The notes under the pieces are model-generated. The model was not told the DNA's origin and searched no databases. It saw only the letters and a program-made list of their open reading frames with translations. The position numbers were made by a program, and so were the translations under genes. A stretch of DNA of 64,000 bases from Cryptomeria japonica (lineage: Eukaryota > Streptophyta > Pinopsida > Cupressales > Cupressaceae), in NCBI RefSeq assembly GCF_030272615.1, contig NC_081415.1, positions 597,375,335 through 597,439,334 of the forward strand, read 5' to 3'. This document shows positions 1-13,470 of the stretch, one piece after another. Numbering within the stretch: position 1 is the first letter of the stretch; each line of letters begins with the position of its first letter.

Positions 1-1651
1 TTAGAGACCAACTCACATCTAGAACCTTCACCTCCACTCTTCAAAGTATATTTCATTGTCTCATATCTTTTTTTCTAAACAATATTCTTTCCAAACTTGT
101 GTTCACTACCCTCATGAAAAAATGAAACAAACTTTGACAAACCACCACATTGTGAGCACTTCTCATTCAAATAATTATTTCTATAGAAAAAACATGGACC
201 ATCTCTACGACACAAAAATAGATCTAGCAAGTCTCTTGATGATCTCAGAAATTGCATTGCACCGCACTCCTGCAACATATCATTAGTATGCATGGTAGAA
301 TGAATATAACATAAAAGTTCATGGTATATTGAAAATTCCACATGGTATTTTCAACAACAAGTATTACGAATCTTAATGGGTACACAATAAAATGGTTTCA
401 AAGATTCAAAGGCCCTTTGTGATATTTGCAAACTTGGATGTTCTTTACAAAAAAATTTGTACATTGTTTGGCTTGATTCCAAAAAATGTTTGGGATGTGG
501 TGTGCGGTCTCGATTGCCAATCCTTAATTTTAAAACATCCTTTACATTGGGTGATATTCTAGAATTAGAGTGCCAAAATTGTTGAATTTCCTCCTTCACA
601 TTATCGGTCAACTTTCTATCAACACGTGGAAGCCTCCCACCAAATGTCCATGTATCATGTTGAAGGGGATCATCGAGTCTTTTTCTTCTTGCAAGTGCTT
701 TATTCAAAGTGTTACGGTATATGTGGAAATCAACACAAGTTTGTCTCATAAAATGAGACTTCCTCAATTGATGGCTTACTAAGGAGGTTGTAATAACTCT
801 TCGAGAAACTCTCTTATCTTTTTCCTTGCTATTCTTTCCATAGAATTGAGAGCATCAAAAGGATTTTTTACAATAATAGAATTTTTCTCCATCTTCTTGT
901 TCATACGAATCTTCAATTTGGCTAGCAATGGTCTCACATTTTGCATCTTTAGCAATTGAACAAAAAGATGGCATTTCTTAGTCAATGCCTTATTGCTAAA
1001 ATATTGGTTGAAAAGTTGTGTAGCTCACAATCGAACGGTTCTTGTTGACCTCTTTCCTTCAAGATTGGCAATAATGTTCTCATCAATTTCAAGTAACCAT
1101 TATGGGGTCCTTGAAGGTGTTGAAATTGCAATTGTCTTTCATCCATGAGAGGGTTTTCATTTCTCATGTAATTCGGTGTTACATATGACCCACTTGGTTG
1201 AACAATTCCACCTTCAATGTCAAAATTTCCCAAATGGTCACCTCCATTGTCAATTCCCAAATTTTCACCTTCAATGTGAACACCCACATTTTCACCTTCA
1301 TTGTCAATTACCACATTTACACTTTCAATTCCCACATTTTCATTCATAAATTCAATATCATGTTGAGAATTTTCAATATCTATTTCAACATTGTCATTCC
1401 CACTTTGAATATCATGTTCAACATTTTCAATCAAAATCTACATTTTCATTTTCATTTTCAACAACTTGCTCCATATTTTCAAATTCAATTTCTTCTTCAC
1501 TTGAAGTAACATTTGCAAATTCTTCACCAATATTTGACATACCTTGTCTTATCCTTCTATGACCTTCTCTATCTCTTTGTCTATATACTTCTATTTGGTT
1601 ATTTGAAAGCTTGCTTTTACGTTTATGCTTTCAACGTCTACTACTCCCCAT
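1..1651 (-). pseudogene. Decayed multicopy (probably transposon-derived) Cys-rich protein gene, 3' end off the window
   Basis: Read on the minus strand from an ATG at 1651, a long coding relic runs to the window edge. The order is a basic start (SSRR, KHKRKSK), a Glu/Asn-rich acidic segment with degenerate repeats around ENVG/ENLG (about 1200-1500), a basic linker (about 780-985), then a conserved-looking part (75-767) with LKLRIGNRDRTPHPKHF, SQRAFESLKPFYC, an RNTCC block followed by KYHVEF, and a late CSQCGG pair. The frame is broken by an early stop after SSRR, frameshifts near 1435, 983 and 775, and a TGA at about 351 where a third Cys would follow RNTCC. Reading through that TGA keeps the frame. 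From memory the TCC(C).YH.EF pattern belongs to a high-copy family found in plants and invertebrates that I cannot name; transposon origin is inference. It is certainly not an intact gene. Confidence 0.5.
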
Positions 1652-2490
<839 letters not shown>

Positions 2491-2608
2491 ATACTGGTTT
2501 TTTTTTCATCCTTAAACCTCATGCTCTCTCACAAGGGGTCATCTAAACTTATTTTTGAAATCAGTATTGGCACTACTTTTTATATTGTCATAATGATTCA
2601 TCTTCCCA

Positions 2609-5600
2609 CCTTAGGACATAATATGGCCCCTAAGGTGTCAATAGGGGTCATATTGTGTCCTAAATGGTCATATGGTGTCCTATGACCCCTTACGACACCA
2701 TATGACCCCTTAGGTGTCATTAGGGGGCATTTTGTATCCTAAGGGGTCATATGATGTCTTATGACCCCTTAGGACACCATATGAGCCCTAATGACACCAT
2801 ATGACACCTTAGGTGTCATTAGGGGTCGTATGGTGTCATTAGGGGTCATATGGTGTCCTAAGACAACACCATATGACCCCTTAAGTGTTGTTAGGGTTCA
2901 TATTGTATCCTAAAGGGTCATATGGTGTCCTATGACCCCTTAGGACACCATATGAGCCCTTAGGACACCATATGGTTTTGTTAGGGGTCATATGGTGTCC
3001 TAAGGGATCATATGGTGTCCTATGACATCTTAGAGCACCATATGACCCCTAACAACACCATATGCCACCTTACATGTCGTTAGGGGTCGTATGGTGTCCA
3101 AATGGGCCATATGATGTCCTATGACCCCTTAGGACACCATATGATCCCTTAGGACACCATATGGTGTAGTTAGAGGTCGTATGGTGTCCTAAGGGGTTAT
3201 ATATTGTCTTATGACCCTTATGACATCACATGACCCTTGACAACACCATATGACACCTTAGGTGTCATTAGGGGTCGTATGGTGTCCTAAGGGGTCATAT
3301 GGTGTCATATTACCTCTTAGGACACCATACGACCCCTAATGACACCATATGACACCTTAGGTGTTGTTAGGGGTTGTATGGTGTCCTAAGGGGTCATATG
3401 GTGTCCTATGACCCCTTAGGGCACCATAAGACCCCTAACGACACCATATGACCCCTTAAGTGTTGTTAGGGCTCATATTGTATCCTAAAGGGTCATATGA
3501 TGTCCTATGACCCCTTAGGAAACCATATGAGCCCTTAGGACACCATATTGTGTCGTTAGGGGTCGTATCGTGTCTAAAGAGATCATATGGTATCCTATGA
3601 CATCTTCGAACACCATATGACCCCTAACAACACCATATGACACCTTACATGTTGTTAGGGGTCGTATGGTGTCCTAAGGGGTCATATGGTGTCCTATGAC
3701 CCCTTAGGACACCATATGGTGCAGTTAGAGGTTGTATAGTGTCCTAAGGGGTCATATAGTGTCCTATGACCCCTTAAGACATTATATGACCCTTGAAAAC
3801 ACCATATGATACCTTAGGTGTCATTAGGGGTCGTATGGTGTCCTAAGGGGTCATATGATGTCCTATGACCTCTTAGGACACCATATGACACCTTAGGTGG
3901 CATTAGGGGTCATATGGTGTCCTATGACCCCTTACGACATCATACGACCCCTAACAAAAACATATGACCCCTTAGGTGTCGTTAGGGGTCATTTTGTATT
4001 GTAAGGGTCATATGGTATCCTATGACCCCTTAGGACACCATACGACCCCTAACGACACCATATGACCCTTTAGGAGTCGTTAGGGTTTGTATGGTGTCCT
4101 AAGGGGTCATATGGTGTCTTATGACCCCTTAGGACACCATACGACCCCTAACGACACCATATGACCCCTTACATGTTGTTAGGGTTCGTATGGTGTCCTA
4201 AGGGGTCATATGGTGTCCTATGACCCCTTAGGACACCATATGAGCCCTTAGGACATCATATGGTGTCCTTAGGAGTCATATGGTGTCCTAAGGGGTCACA
4301 TGGTGCCTATGACTCCTTAGAACACCATACAACCCCTAATGACACCATATGATCCCTTAGGTGTTGTTAGGGGTCATATGGTGTTCTATGAGCCCTTAGG
4401 AAACCACATGACCCCTTATGACACCATAAAGTGTCGTTAGAGGTCATGTAGCATCCTAATAGGTCATATGGTGTCCAATTACCCCTTACGACACTATATG
4501 TCCTTTAACGATAACATATGGTGTCCTAAGGGATAATATGGTGTCTTATGACCCCTTAGGACACCATATGGTGTCATTAGGGGTCATATGGTTTTATAAG
4601 GGATCATATAGTGTTTTATCCTTAGAAAACCATATGACCCCTAATGACACCATGTGACCCCTTAGGTGTCATTAGGGGTCGGGGTCATATGGTATCCTAT
4701 GACTTATTACGAAACCATACGACCCCTAACATCACCATATGACCCCTTAGGTGTCATTAAGGGTCGTATGGTGTCTTGAAGGGTCACATGGTGTCTTATG
4801 ACCCATTAAGACACCATACGACCCCTAACAACACCATATGACCCCTTAGGTGTCGTTAGGGGTCATATAGTGTCCTAAGGGATCATATGGTGTCCTATGA
4901 CCCCTTAGGACACTATATGAGCCCTTAGGACACCATATGGTGTTGTTAGGGGTTTTTTGGTGTCCTAAGGGATCATATGTTGTCCTATGATCCCTTAGGA
5001 CACCATATGACCCCTAACAAAACCATATGACCCCTTAGGTGTTGTTAGGGTTCATATTGTATCCATAAGGGGCCATATGGTGTCCTATGACCCCTTAGGA
5101 CACCATATGAGCCCTTAAGACACAATAAGGTGTCGTTAGAGGTTGTATGGTGTCGTAAGGGGTCATATCATGTCCTATGACCCCTTACGACACCATATGA
5201 CCTCTAACAACACCATATTACACCTTTGGTGTTGTTAGGGGTCACGTAGTGTCCTGGGGGGTCATATGGTGTTTTATGACCTCTTAGGACACCATGCGGC
5301 TTCTAACAATACCATATGACACCTTAGGTGTCATTAGGGGTCGTATGGTGTCCTAAGTAGTCATATGATGTCCTATTACCCCTTAGGACACCATATGACC
5401 CCTTAGGTGTCATCAGGGGTCATATTGTATTCTAAAGGGTCATATGGTCTCCTATGACACCTTAGGACACCATACGACCCCTAACGACACCATATGATCC
5501 CTTAGGTGTTGTTAGGGGTTGTATGGTGTCCTAAGGGGTCATATGGTGTTCTCTGACCCCAAAGGACACCATAAAACCCCTAATGACACCATATGACCCC

Positions 5601-7832
5601 TTAGGTGTCGTGAGAGGTTGTATGGTGTCCTAAGGGGTCACATGGTGTCCTATGACCCCTTAGGAAACCATATAAGCCCTTATGGCACCATGTGGTGTCA
5701 TTAGGGGTCGTATGGTGTCCTAAAGGATCATATGGTGTCCCAAGGGGTCATATAGTGTCGTTAGGGGTCATATAGTATCATTAAGACTCATATGGTGTCG
5801 TTAGGGGTCATATAGTGTCATAAGGGGTCATAAACACCATATGGTGTCTTTAGGGGTCGTATGGTGTCCTAAGGGGTCATATGGTGTCTTATGACCCCTT
5901 AGGAAACTATATGACTCCTAACGACACCATATGAGCCTTTAGGTGTCATTAGTGGTCATAATGTATCATAATAGGTCATGTGGTGTCCTATGACCCCTTA
6001 GGACACCATACGACTCCTAACGACACCATATGACCCCTTAGGTATCGTTATGGGTTGTATGATGTTGTAAGGGGTCATATGGTATCCTATGACCCCTTAG
6101 AACACCATACGACCCCTAATGACACCATTTGACCCCTTAGGTGTTGTTATGGGTTGTACGATGTTGTAAGGGGTCATATGGTGTCCTATGACCCCTTAGA
6201 ACACCATACGACTCCTAATGACACCATATGACCCCTTAGGTGTCGTTAGGGGTCTTATGGTGTCCTATAACCCCTTAGGACACCATACGACCCCTAATGA
6301 CACCATATGACTCCTGAGGTGTCATTAGGGGTCATATTGTCTCTTAAGGGGTCATATGGTGTCCTATGACCCCTTAGGACACCATATCAGCCCTTAGAAC
6401 ACCATAAGGTTTTGTTAGAGGTTGTATGGTGTCCTAAGGGGTCATATGGTGTTCTATGACCCCTTACAATACCATATGACCCCTAGCGACACCATATTAC
6501 ACCTTACATGTTGTTAGTGGTTGTATGGTGTCCTATGACTTCTCAGGACACCATACGACCACTAACGACACCATATGACACCTTAGGTATAGTTAGGGGT
6601 TGTATGGTGTCCTAAGGGGTCATATGGTGTCCTATGACACCTTAGGACACCATATGGTGTTGTTAGGGGTTGAATGGTGTCCTGAGGGGTCATATGGTGT
6701 CCTATGACCCCTAACAACAACATATGATGCCTTAGGTGTTGTTAGGGGGCATATTGTATCCTAAAGAGTCATATAGTGTCCTATGAGCCCTTAGGACACC
6801 ATATAACCCAGAATGACATCACATGACCACTTAGGTGTCGTTAGGGGTCATATGGTGTCCTATGACACCTTAGGACACCATACAACCCCTAACAACACCA
6901 TATGACCCCAAAGGTGTCATTAGGGGTTGTATGGTGTCCTAAGGGTTCATATGGTGTCCTATGAGCTCTTAGCACACCATATGAGCCCTTAGGATATCGT
7001 ATGGTGTCATTAGGGGTTGTATGGTGTCCTAAGGGGTCATACGGTGTCCTATGACCCCTTAAGACACCATATGACCATATGACCGCTTAGGTGTCATCAG
7101 GGGTCATATTGTATTCTAAAGGGTCATATGGTGTCCTATAACACCTTAGGACACCATACGACCCCTAATGACACTGTATGACCATTAAGGTGTTGTTAGG
7201 GGTCATATGGTGTCCTATGACCCCTTAGGACACCATACAACCCCTAACGATGCCATATGACCCCTTAGGTGTTGTTAGGTGTTGTATGGTGTCCTAAGGG
7301 GTCATATGGTGTCCTATGACCCCTTAAGACACCATATAAGCTCTTAGGACACTATATGGTGTCGTTAGGGGTTGTATGGTGTCCTAAAGTGTCATATGGT
7401 GTCCTATGACCTCATAGGACACCATGTGACCTCATAGGACAACATATGACCCCTAACGACACCATATGACACCTTATGTGTCGTATGGTGTCTTAAGGGG
7501 TCATATGATGTCCTATGACCCCTTATGACACCATATGAGCCCTTAAGACACCATATGGTGTCATTAGGGGTTGTATGGTGTCCTAAGGGGTCATATGGTA
7601 TCTTATGACCCCTTAGGACACTATGTGACTCCTAACGACACCATATGACCCTTTAGGTTTCGTTAGGGGTCATATTGTATCTTAGTAGGTCATATGGTGT
7701 CCCATGACCACGCAGCACACCATACGATCCCTAACGACACCATATGACCCTGTAGGTGTTGTTATAGGTTGTATGGTGTCTTAAGGGGTCATATGGTGTC
7801 CCATGACCCCTTAGGACACCATACGACCCCTA
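2609..7832. repeat. Two-orientation 20-bp satellite, block 1
   Basis: The block consists almost entirely of variants of TATGGTGTCCTAAGGGGTCA and its reverse complement, with a second type in which CCTAAG becomes CGTTAG (TATGGTGTCGTTAGGGGTCG). Units are joined mostly at CATATG or CGTATG steps and alternate orientation irregularly, so nearly every 40-60 bp contains an inverted repeat. There is no coding potential. Its right edge is cut by Element A; the same array resumes at 14409 and 21404. I do not recognise it as a named satellite. Confidence 0.95.
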
Positions 7833-8610
7833 TGTTGTCATTCTAAACTCTTATGAGAATAATGGTGTTGTCATTGATGGAAACCTTCTGGTAACCTTTT
7901 GGCACTCATTTGGTAAAGCCACCAGTAGGCACCAGTACCAACATAGACATCTACATACACTGGCAAACACTTCACCAATAGTGGCAATAATGCATACTGA
8001 CACCCCAGCCGACAGGGAATAAACTTTTGTTTATTGTATTTAATATAATTATCTTTTGTAAATCTGACAAGACATATTGTAAAATACTCATATATATGTA
8101 TGAGATCTTATAGGTCATTTTGAGAGTTGTGAATTGTGTATAAGGTGATATAATTGACATCAAAGGTTTTGGTTATAGAATGAGCTTAAACCGGTACTAA
8201 ACCTAGCATAGTTGATGTTGATTTGAAGCAATACATTGTATTGGATTTCATAATCCACTTTTGTAGTCAGTGTGACTCTTATTGAGCAGTGAGCTCTAGG
8301 CAGTTGGCCTTCTTGCATCTGCAAGCCCCTCATTGTAAGTAATATTTATTCATTGGCCATTTAGTGAATATTGTGGGTCACAAATCCCACCGAGGTTTTT
8401 CCCACACTGGGTTTCCTCATTAAACATCTTGTGTTATGGTGTGTTTTCTATGTTGTCTTTATTGTTCCTGTTTATTGCATTAATTCTTATTTACCAGTAC
8501 ACTATTTTGGAATGCGAAGTTCTTAATAAGGTTAAATATTTTGTAAACCAGTTAGATACTGATTCACCGCCCCCCTCTCAATATCTTTGGGACTTTCATT
8601 AATCCTAACA
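7833..8610 (+). repeat. Element A 5' LTR
   Basis: It runs from TGTTGTCATT to AATCCTAACA. About 200 bp from its end it has the U5 hairpin-like pair GGTTTTTCCC / GGGTTTCC (8393-8416), and about 30-45 bp from the end a C-run (GATTCACCGCCCCCCTC), both shared with Elements C, E and F. It contains no protein gene. Confidence 0.93.
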
Positions 8611-8612
8611 AT

Positions 8613-8624
8613 TGGTATCAGAGC
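8613..8624 (+). promoter_or_regulatory. Element A primer-binding site (initiator tRNA-Met)
   Basis: TGGTATCAGAGC, two bases after the LTR end, is the usual complement of the 3' end of plant initiator tRNA-Met, as in most plant Copia elements. Confidence 0.93.
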
Positions 8625-8654
8625 CTGGTCCTCTATTTTCAAAAGCCTAACAAC

Positions 8655-9752
8655 TTGAGGAAGATTCTGACACTGATACAGTGGAGAACTTAATAAAACA
8701 ATTGGAAGGATCTCTTGTAGACTATGATGTAGAGAAGTTGAAGAATATCAAATTTGAAGATGATCTAAGGACTGCACAGGAATTCATTGAAGGACTTCAG
8801 GAGAATATTACTATAGCTTGAAATAAAAGAAAAGAACTTCATGAGAAGATGCAAAATGATAATGATGAAAAGGAAACTCTTAATGAACTTGTGAACAAGT
8901 TGAGACAACAAAACATGACTATGAGGAATGAAATGCAAGATATGACTATGAGGTTTTGTAAAGACATTGAAGATAGAAAGAAGAATGAAGATAACTTGAA
9001 TAGGAGAATCAATGATGTTGGAAATGACAATCTAAGACAGTCATAAAAATGATATGTTGAAGACATATTTGATTCACATGCAACATAATAAAACTGAACT
9101 TATGAGACAAAAAGGAATTTTGGAAAATGAGTTGGCTACTGCAAATCAACACAAAGAGAAATTCAAGAAAAGCTCAAAAGAATTTGATAACATGCTACAA
9201 AGTCAGAAACCTAATGGAGATACAAATGGACTTGGATTTGAAGTTGGAGAAAGTTCCAGTACTGCAAACAATCATGATCACAGTAAACCGATAAGACAAG
9301 CTAATGCTTATAAATTTAATGGAAAATGCTTTAACTGTAACAAGTATGGTCATAGAGAAAATCAATGTAGATTAAGAAACAATCAGAACATCAATGCACC
9401 CACCGGTCAATGTTACAAATGCAACAAAGTTGGTCATAATTCAGAAAACTGCAGAATGAATGTGAAATGTTATGTTTGTGGAAGATTTGGGAACTTATCT
9501 AATCAATGCAGAACACAAACCAACATAGGATATGGAAAATCTATTCAGAAGAATAATGTGACTTGTTATGCTTGTAACAGAATTGGACATATTGCTCAAT
9601 TTTGTAGAAGCAAGACTTCACCAGCGAATTATCAAGGACCCAGTCTGAAAGGCAAAGAAAAGGTAGATGAGGTAAAGAAAGAATTTTCAAAACAATGGAT
9701 TAGGAAGATAGATCAAAATGTTGATGAGACTATTTCTTTACCGGTAGAATAG
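8655..9752 (+). pseudogene. Element A Gag C-terminal half (coiled coil plus four CCHC zinc knuckles)
   Basis: The reading frame begins almost directly after the primer-binding site with a charged, heptad-like coiled-coil segment (KQLEGSLVDYDVEKLKNI onward) and ends with four CCHC boxes between about 9327 and 9606: CFNCNKYGHRENQC, CYKCNKVGHNSENC, CYVCGRFGNLSNQC and CYACNRIGHIAQFC. The third box has Asn for its His; Element E keeps that His but has lost another. The globular N-terminal half usual in Copia Gag is absent. Damage: a frameshift near 8680, a TGA at about 8819, and a frameshift near 9045. In an intact copy this would bind element RNA and help assemble particles. Confidence 0.85.
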
Positions 9753-9944
9753 ACTATTACTCCACCGACAAGAGATTCTTCATCGAGCTGATAAGTAACC
9801 CTTTGGGGGTATTGCAACAAATTGAATATCATGCAAATTATCCTCGGTTGATGGTGAGAAGATAGATTTCTTCTTTACCGACAGATGTGTTAAGTTTTCA
9901 CTTAACTGGCGAGCATTTAATGCGGTTGTTGAAGGAAAAGTCAT

Positions 9945-9950
9945 TATAAA
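9945..9950 (+). promoter_or_regulatory. Putative internal TATA box upstream of ORF2
   Basis: CATTATAAAT sits in the Gag-ORF2 gap, about 150 bp before the ORF2 ATG at 10096. Element E has CATTATAAAA at the same relative place (146 bp before its ATG) although the surrounding gap has diverged. Conservation of motif and spacing suggests a separate ORF2 promoter; transcription is not shown by sequence. Confidence 0.5.
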
Positions 9951-10095
9951 TCATCGGTTTTCCCTCATTTTTGATTCACTGAGCATTCAAATTAGCAGAG
10001 AGCACGAAATCCGAGTGAAGGCATTCAAGGCGAAGGTGTGAAGCGATTTCTTTCAAGCATTCAGACATTATTAGGCAGCTAGAGGTATTTTCCAA

Positions 10096-13000
10096 ATGGC
10101 TTCTTCTTCTGCTCCATAATTTATTGCAAACCCTACTATCTAAAAATGGCTTCTTCTTCTTAGGCGCATTTTCAAAGATTCCTAAAGGTGTAGCTTATGC
10201 TGAAGACCCTAGGATATATATTCATTGCAACATTGAGGAATTAGGTTCTGAGGAGTTGCTAAAAATGTTTAGAATCGTAATTTGTGATGAAAATGGCACT
10301 ATCAAACCTGAGCACAAGATTGTGGAGACTTTAGGTTTTGTTGAAATATTGAACATCCCTGAATTTCCAAAAGAAGTTGTGAGAATTGTCCTAAGTAGGG
10401 CACATGGAGAATTTCTTTGGTTAGACTCTGTTTGCAAAATCACCCGACAAACAATTAGGGTAGTAACAAGTTTACCCTCAACCGACAGTAGACCAGACAA
10501 AACAAAGAAGGTTCCTAACAACAAAGTCATGACCCTAACAGGAGCAACATCTGATAGTAGATCTCTAAGAGTGAATGGAATCAAGGACATCAATGTGAGA
10601 TTCATAAGTATGATCTTAGGTTACAAGACTACACATGCAAACATACTTAATTTAGTTTCTAGTGTTTGCATTAATAGTGCTTATGAAATGGTGAACAACA
10701 ATGCAAAAATAGATGTGTGCGAATGGCTAAAGGATGAACTCATAGATAATTTGAAGAAGATTAAAGGTGATAAGAAAGGAACATTCGTTTTGGTAATCTC
10801 TTAGTATGCTTAATGTTGTATTTCATAAAGGAGATCCCCAATATAGGACAGAAAGACTTTGGATATGACATACCGGTAGGAAAACAATTACAGGAAGCTT
10901 TCACCGGCATGGGTACTACTAAGGACAACAATATAACTGAATATTTCAAAGCTTTTCAAGGCAAAATGAAAACTAGAGAAAGACTACCACAAAGTGTAGT
11001 GGATAAATATCATAAAGAAATCTGTTTTGTAATCAAGAAGGATGAAACATGGATGGAAGTTGTACTACCTAGAACTGTATGGGTAACATAAATGGGTTAT
11101 GAGGGAGATCTCAACATAATTGAGACTTATGCAAAAGCCTTAGTAGATGCACCTAGAGAACCAACAAAAGAAGTTTTTGGCAGTGCTGAAACAATTGAAA
11201 GCAATGTGAAAACAATGAAGCAAAGGAAGAAAAGAGAGAAATACATAAGAGATGCATCGAAGCAGGTAAAGAAAATCAAAGAAAATGTTATGAACATTAC
11301 TGGTATATCAGCTAGTGAGCTGGAAGGATTGCAACCAGAGGCACATATTTCACTGGTTGGCACATCCTATGACAGTGAGATACTAGCTGAATTCAAAAGA
11401 GTTGAAAGGAAGAGAAAACCTTCACTGGTACCCTCTCCTCCACCCAAGAGAACAAGAACCTTAAGGAAAAAACAATAGGCAGTAAGGCAACCAGTAAAGA
11501 AACTAACTCCTAAGAAGAAACAGAAACCGATTATACCTCCATTGGATAAATTGTTGAATGAAATAACTGGTGATGGTAATTTGGCTAATGTGAGCAAATT
11601 GTATAACACATTCAAGGATCCAAAAAAGGAAAGCATTGAAAATGGTATAATCTTACATCTGGATATATACAAGAAAGTTTTAATTGAAGTTGTGGATGAC
11701 TTGCCTAATGAACTATATAGGAGATTAGATGCAAAGAGGATTGCAGTAATGGAATTGGACAAGAAACTTAAAGTTGAAAAAATTCTAGCTGTACATCCGG
11801 TTAACTCAAAAGAAGAGATTGATGACTTGATTTGTGAAGCTAACAGATCCATTTTTGCTAGTGGTCACCGACAAGTGAGTCTGATGGCAGGTAGAGTAAA
11901 TGAGATTGTAGAGGAGACTGCTGATAAATGGTATATTTTTTTTGTGGAAAAAGAAAAACAAGAAGAATTGAATAGGCCAAAGAAAACATTCAAAGTTTAT
12001 CAGAAGGATAAGGACAAAGGGAAAGGGTAAGCTAGTGGAATACCAAACATCAAGATAGCTGAAAACTTGCCACCACCCTTGGATACTGCACCGGTACATA
12101 CTAATGATCCACCGGTTACTGACAGTGTAGGTATCACACATGATGACACTAATCCTGATTCTAAAATTCTATTCACCATGAATGTGGATACTCAGGAAGT
12201 GAACATTGTTGTGGATAAGGACAATACAGAGGTTAAGGATGATATTGCTGGCAGTGGAAACATTTCTAAGAAACAAACATAGACTGTTGAGGTTGAAATC
12301 CAAATAGAGAAAACCAAGAAAACATTACAAACTGAGCAACCATTGGATACTGGAATGAATATTGATGGTATATATGCTAACACTGAGAAACCTACTGAAA
12401 CTCAGATACCGATAGTTGAGCACACAGAGAAACCGATAGAGAAACCTATAGAGGCACAAGTACATATTAAGGTAGTGAAACCGGTAATCACTAAGAAACC
12501 CAAACCTTTACTGGTTGAAATGCAAACTCATACTGATCCACTCGAGGATAATACAAGCAAAATGGCTACAAATGTTGGAAGCACAGAGGTAATCAAGGCA
12601 GTTGGTCAGACATCCGGTACTTCATCAAGTGAATTCAGGCCCACTAATGTGACAGAGGTACTCCTGGACTCTATCAAGAAGATAACTGACTGTAATGCGT
12701 TGGCTTACAAAGCAATTGATGACACAATACCAATACTTAAGTTGATTGCACTGAAATGTAATATAAATCATGTAAAGGATTATTTAGATAAATTGGACAC
12801 ATTATCCAAATTTATTACTGACAATATAATAACAGTTGATAAGGTGAATGAGGACACATTCAAAGAGAAAGTTGAAAAGGAAAAGGATAAATTCTTTGAG
12901 GACAAAATAAAGAAGTGCACAAAACACATAAATATACTTTTAGCAGCACTGAATACTACAATTTTGGAATATAAAGAGTTGTACAAAGAAACATACAAAC

Positions 13001-13362
13001 CACATCTTTTTACAAAGGACATAGAAAAGGAAATAGGCAGAGTACAGAAGGAAATAGATGACATAGCTAATAACATAATTGGTTCATCCAAACCTATATC
13101 AGTTATTGAGCAAGAAATAGTAGGTTTTGAGGAGAAAATGGAGAAATTTGAGAAAGAGAAGGAAAGGATTAAGGCTAATGCCAGAGAGCTTAAGTATAAA
13201 CTTGGTCCTAAGTTGGACAATCTTATCTCTCTGAGAAATGAGATCTCTAAGGTATCACTTCAAGGAGAAAGATCACCGGAAGAGTATATGCATCATCTCA
13301 CCAGCATGATCCAACAGACTGAGGCAACCTTAAAGACAACAACAGATTCATGCAGAGTTTAA
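10096..13362 (+). pseudogene. Element A ORF2: large extra ORF in the position of SIRE env-like genes
   Basis: One frame spans about 3.3 kb. Order: start MASSSA; a globular N-terminal domain (to about 11090) with LGAFSKIPKG, RIVLSRAHGEFLWLD, KITRQ, LTGATSDSRSLRV, FISMILGYK and EWLKDELI; a basic Pro/Lys linker (about 11400-11530); a second helical domain with HRQVSLMAGRVNEI; a Thr/Glu/Pro-rich segment with repeated TEKP/IEKP (about 12060-12560); and a C-terminal coiled coil (about 12640-13360). Compared with Element E, about 25 residues are missing near the start, one base is lost near 10785, and stops lie at 11089, 11476, 12028 and 12280. I recall similar N-terminal domains in unnamed ORFs of plant retroelements. 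Function is unknown; 'env-like' refers only to position, and I see no signal peptide or membrane segment. Confidence 0.75.
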
Positions 13363-13470
13363 ATTTGGTTTTGGCAGATATATTTCAGATTGTAACCAAC
13401 TGGTTACAAACTTTGAGGTGAAATTTTTGCACATGTTTGACAAATTTTGACAACCTTTGTCATTGATGTC

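Noticed and set aside
2609-7832. Regular ~20-bp repeats resembling a CRISPR-like array or a multi-hairpin RNA gene
   Set aside because: There are no unique spacers, the units differ freely and face both ways, and this is a plant genome; it is satellite DNA.
11127-11852. Minus-strand frames of 78-161 codons opposite Element A ORF2
   Set aside because: Shadow frames of a homologous plus-strand ORF supported by Element E; they are Ser/Phe-rich without conserved motifs.
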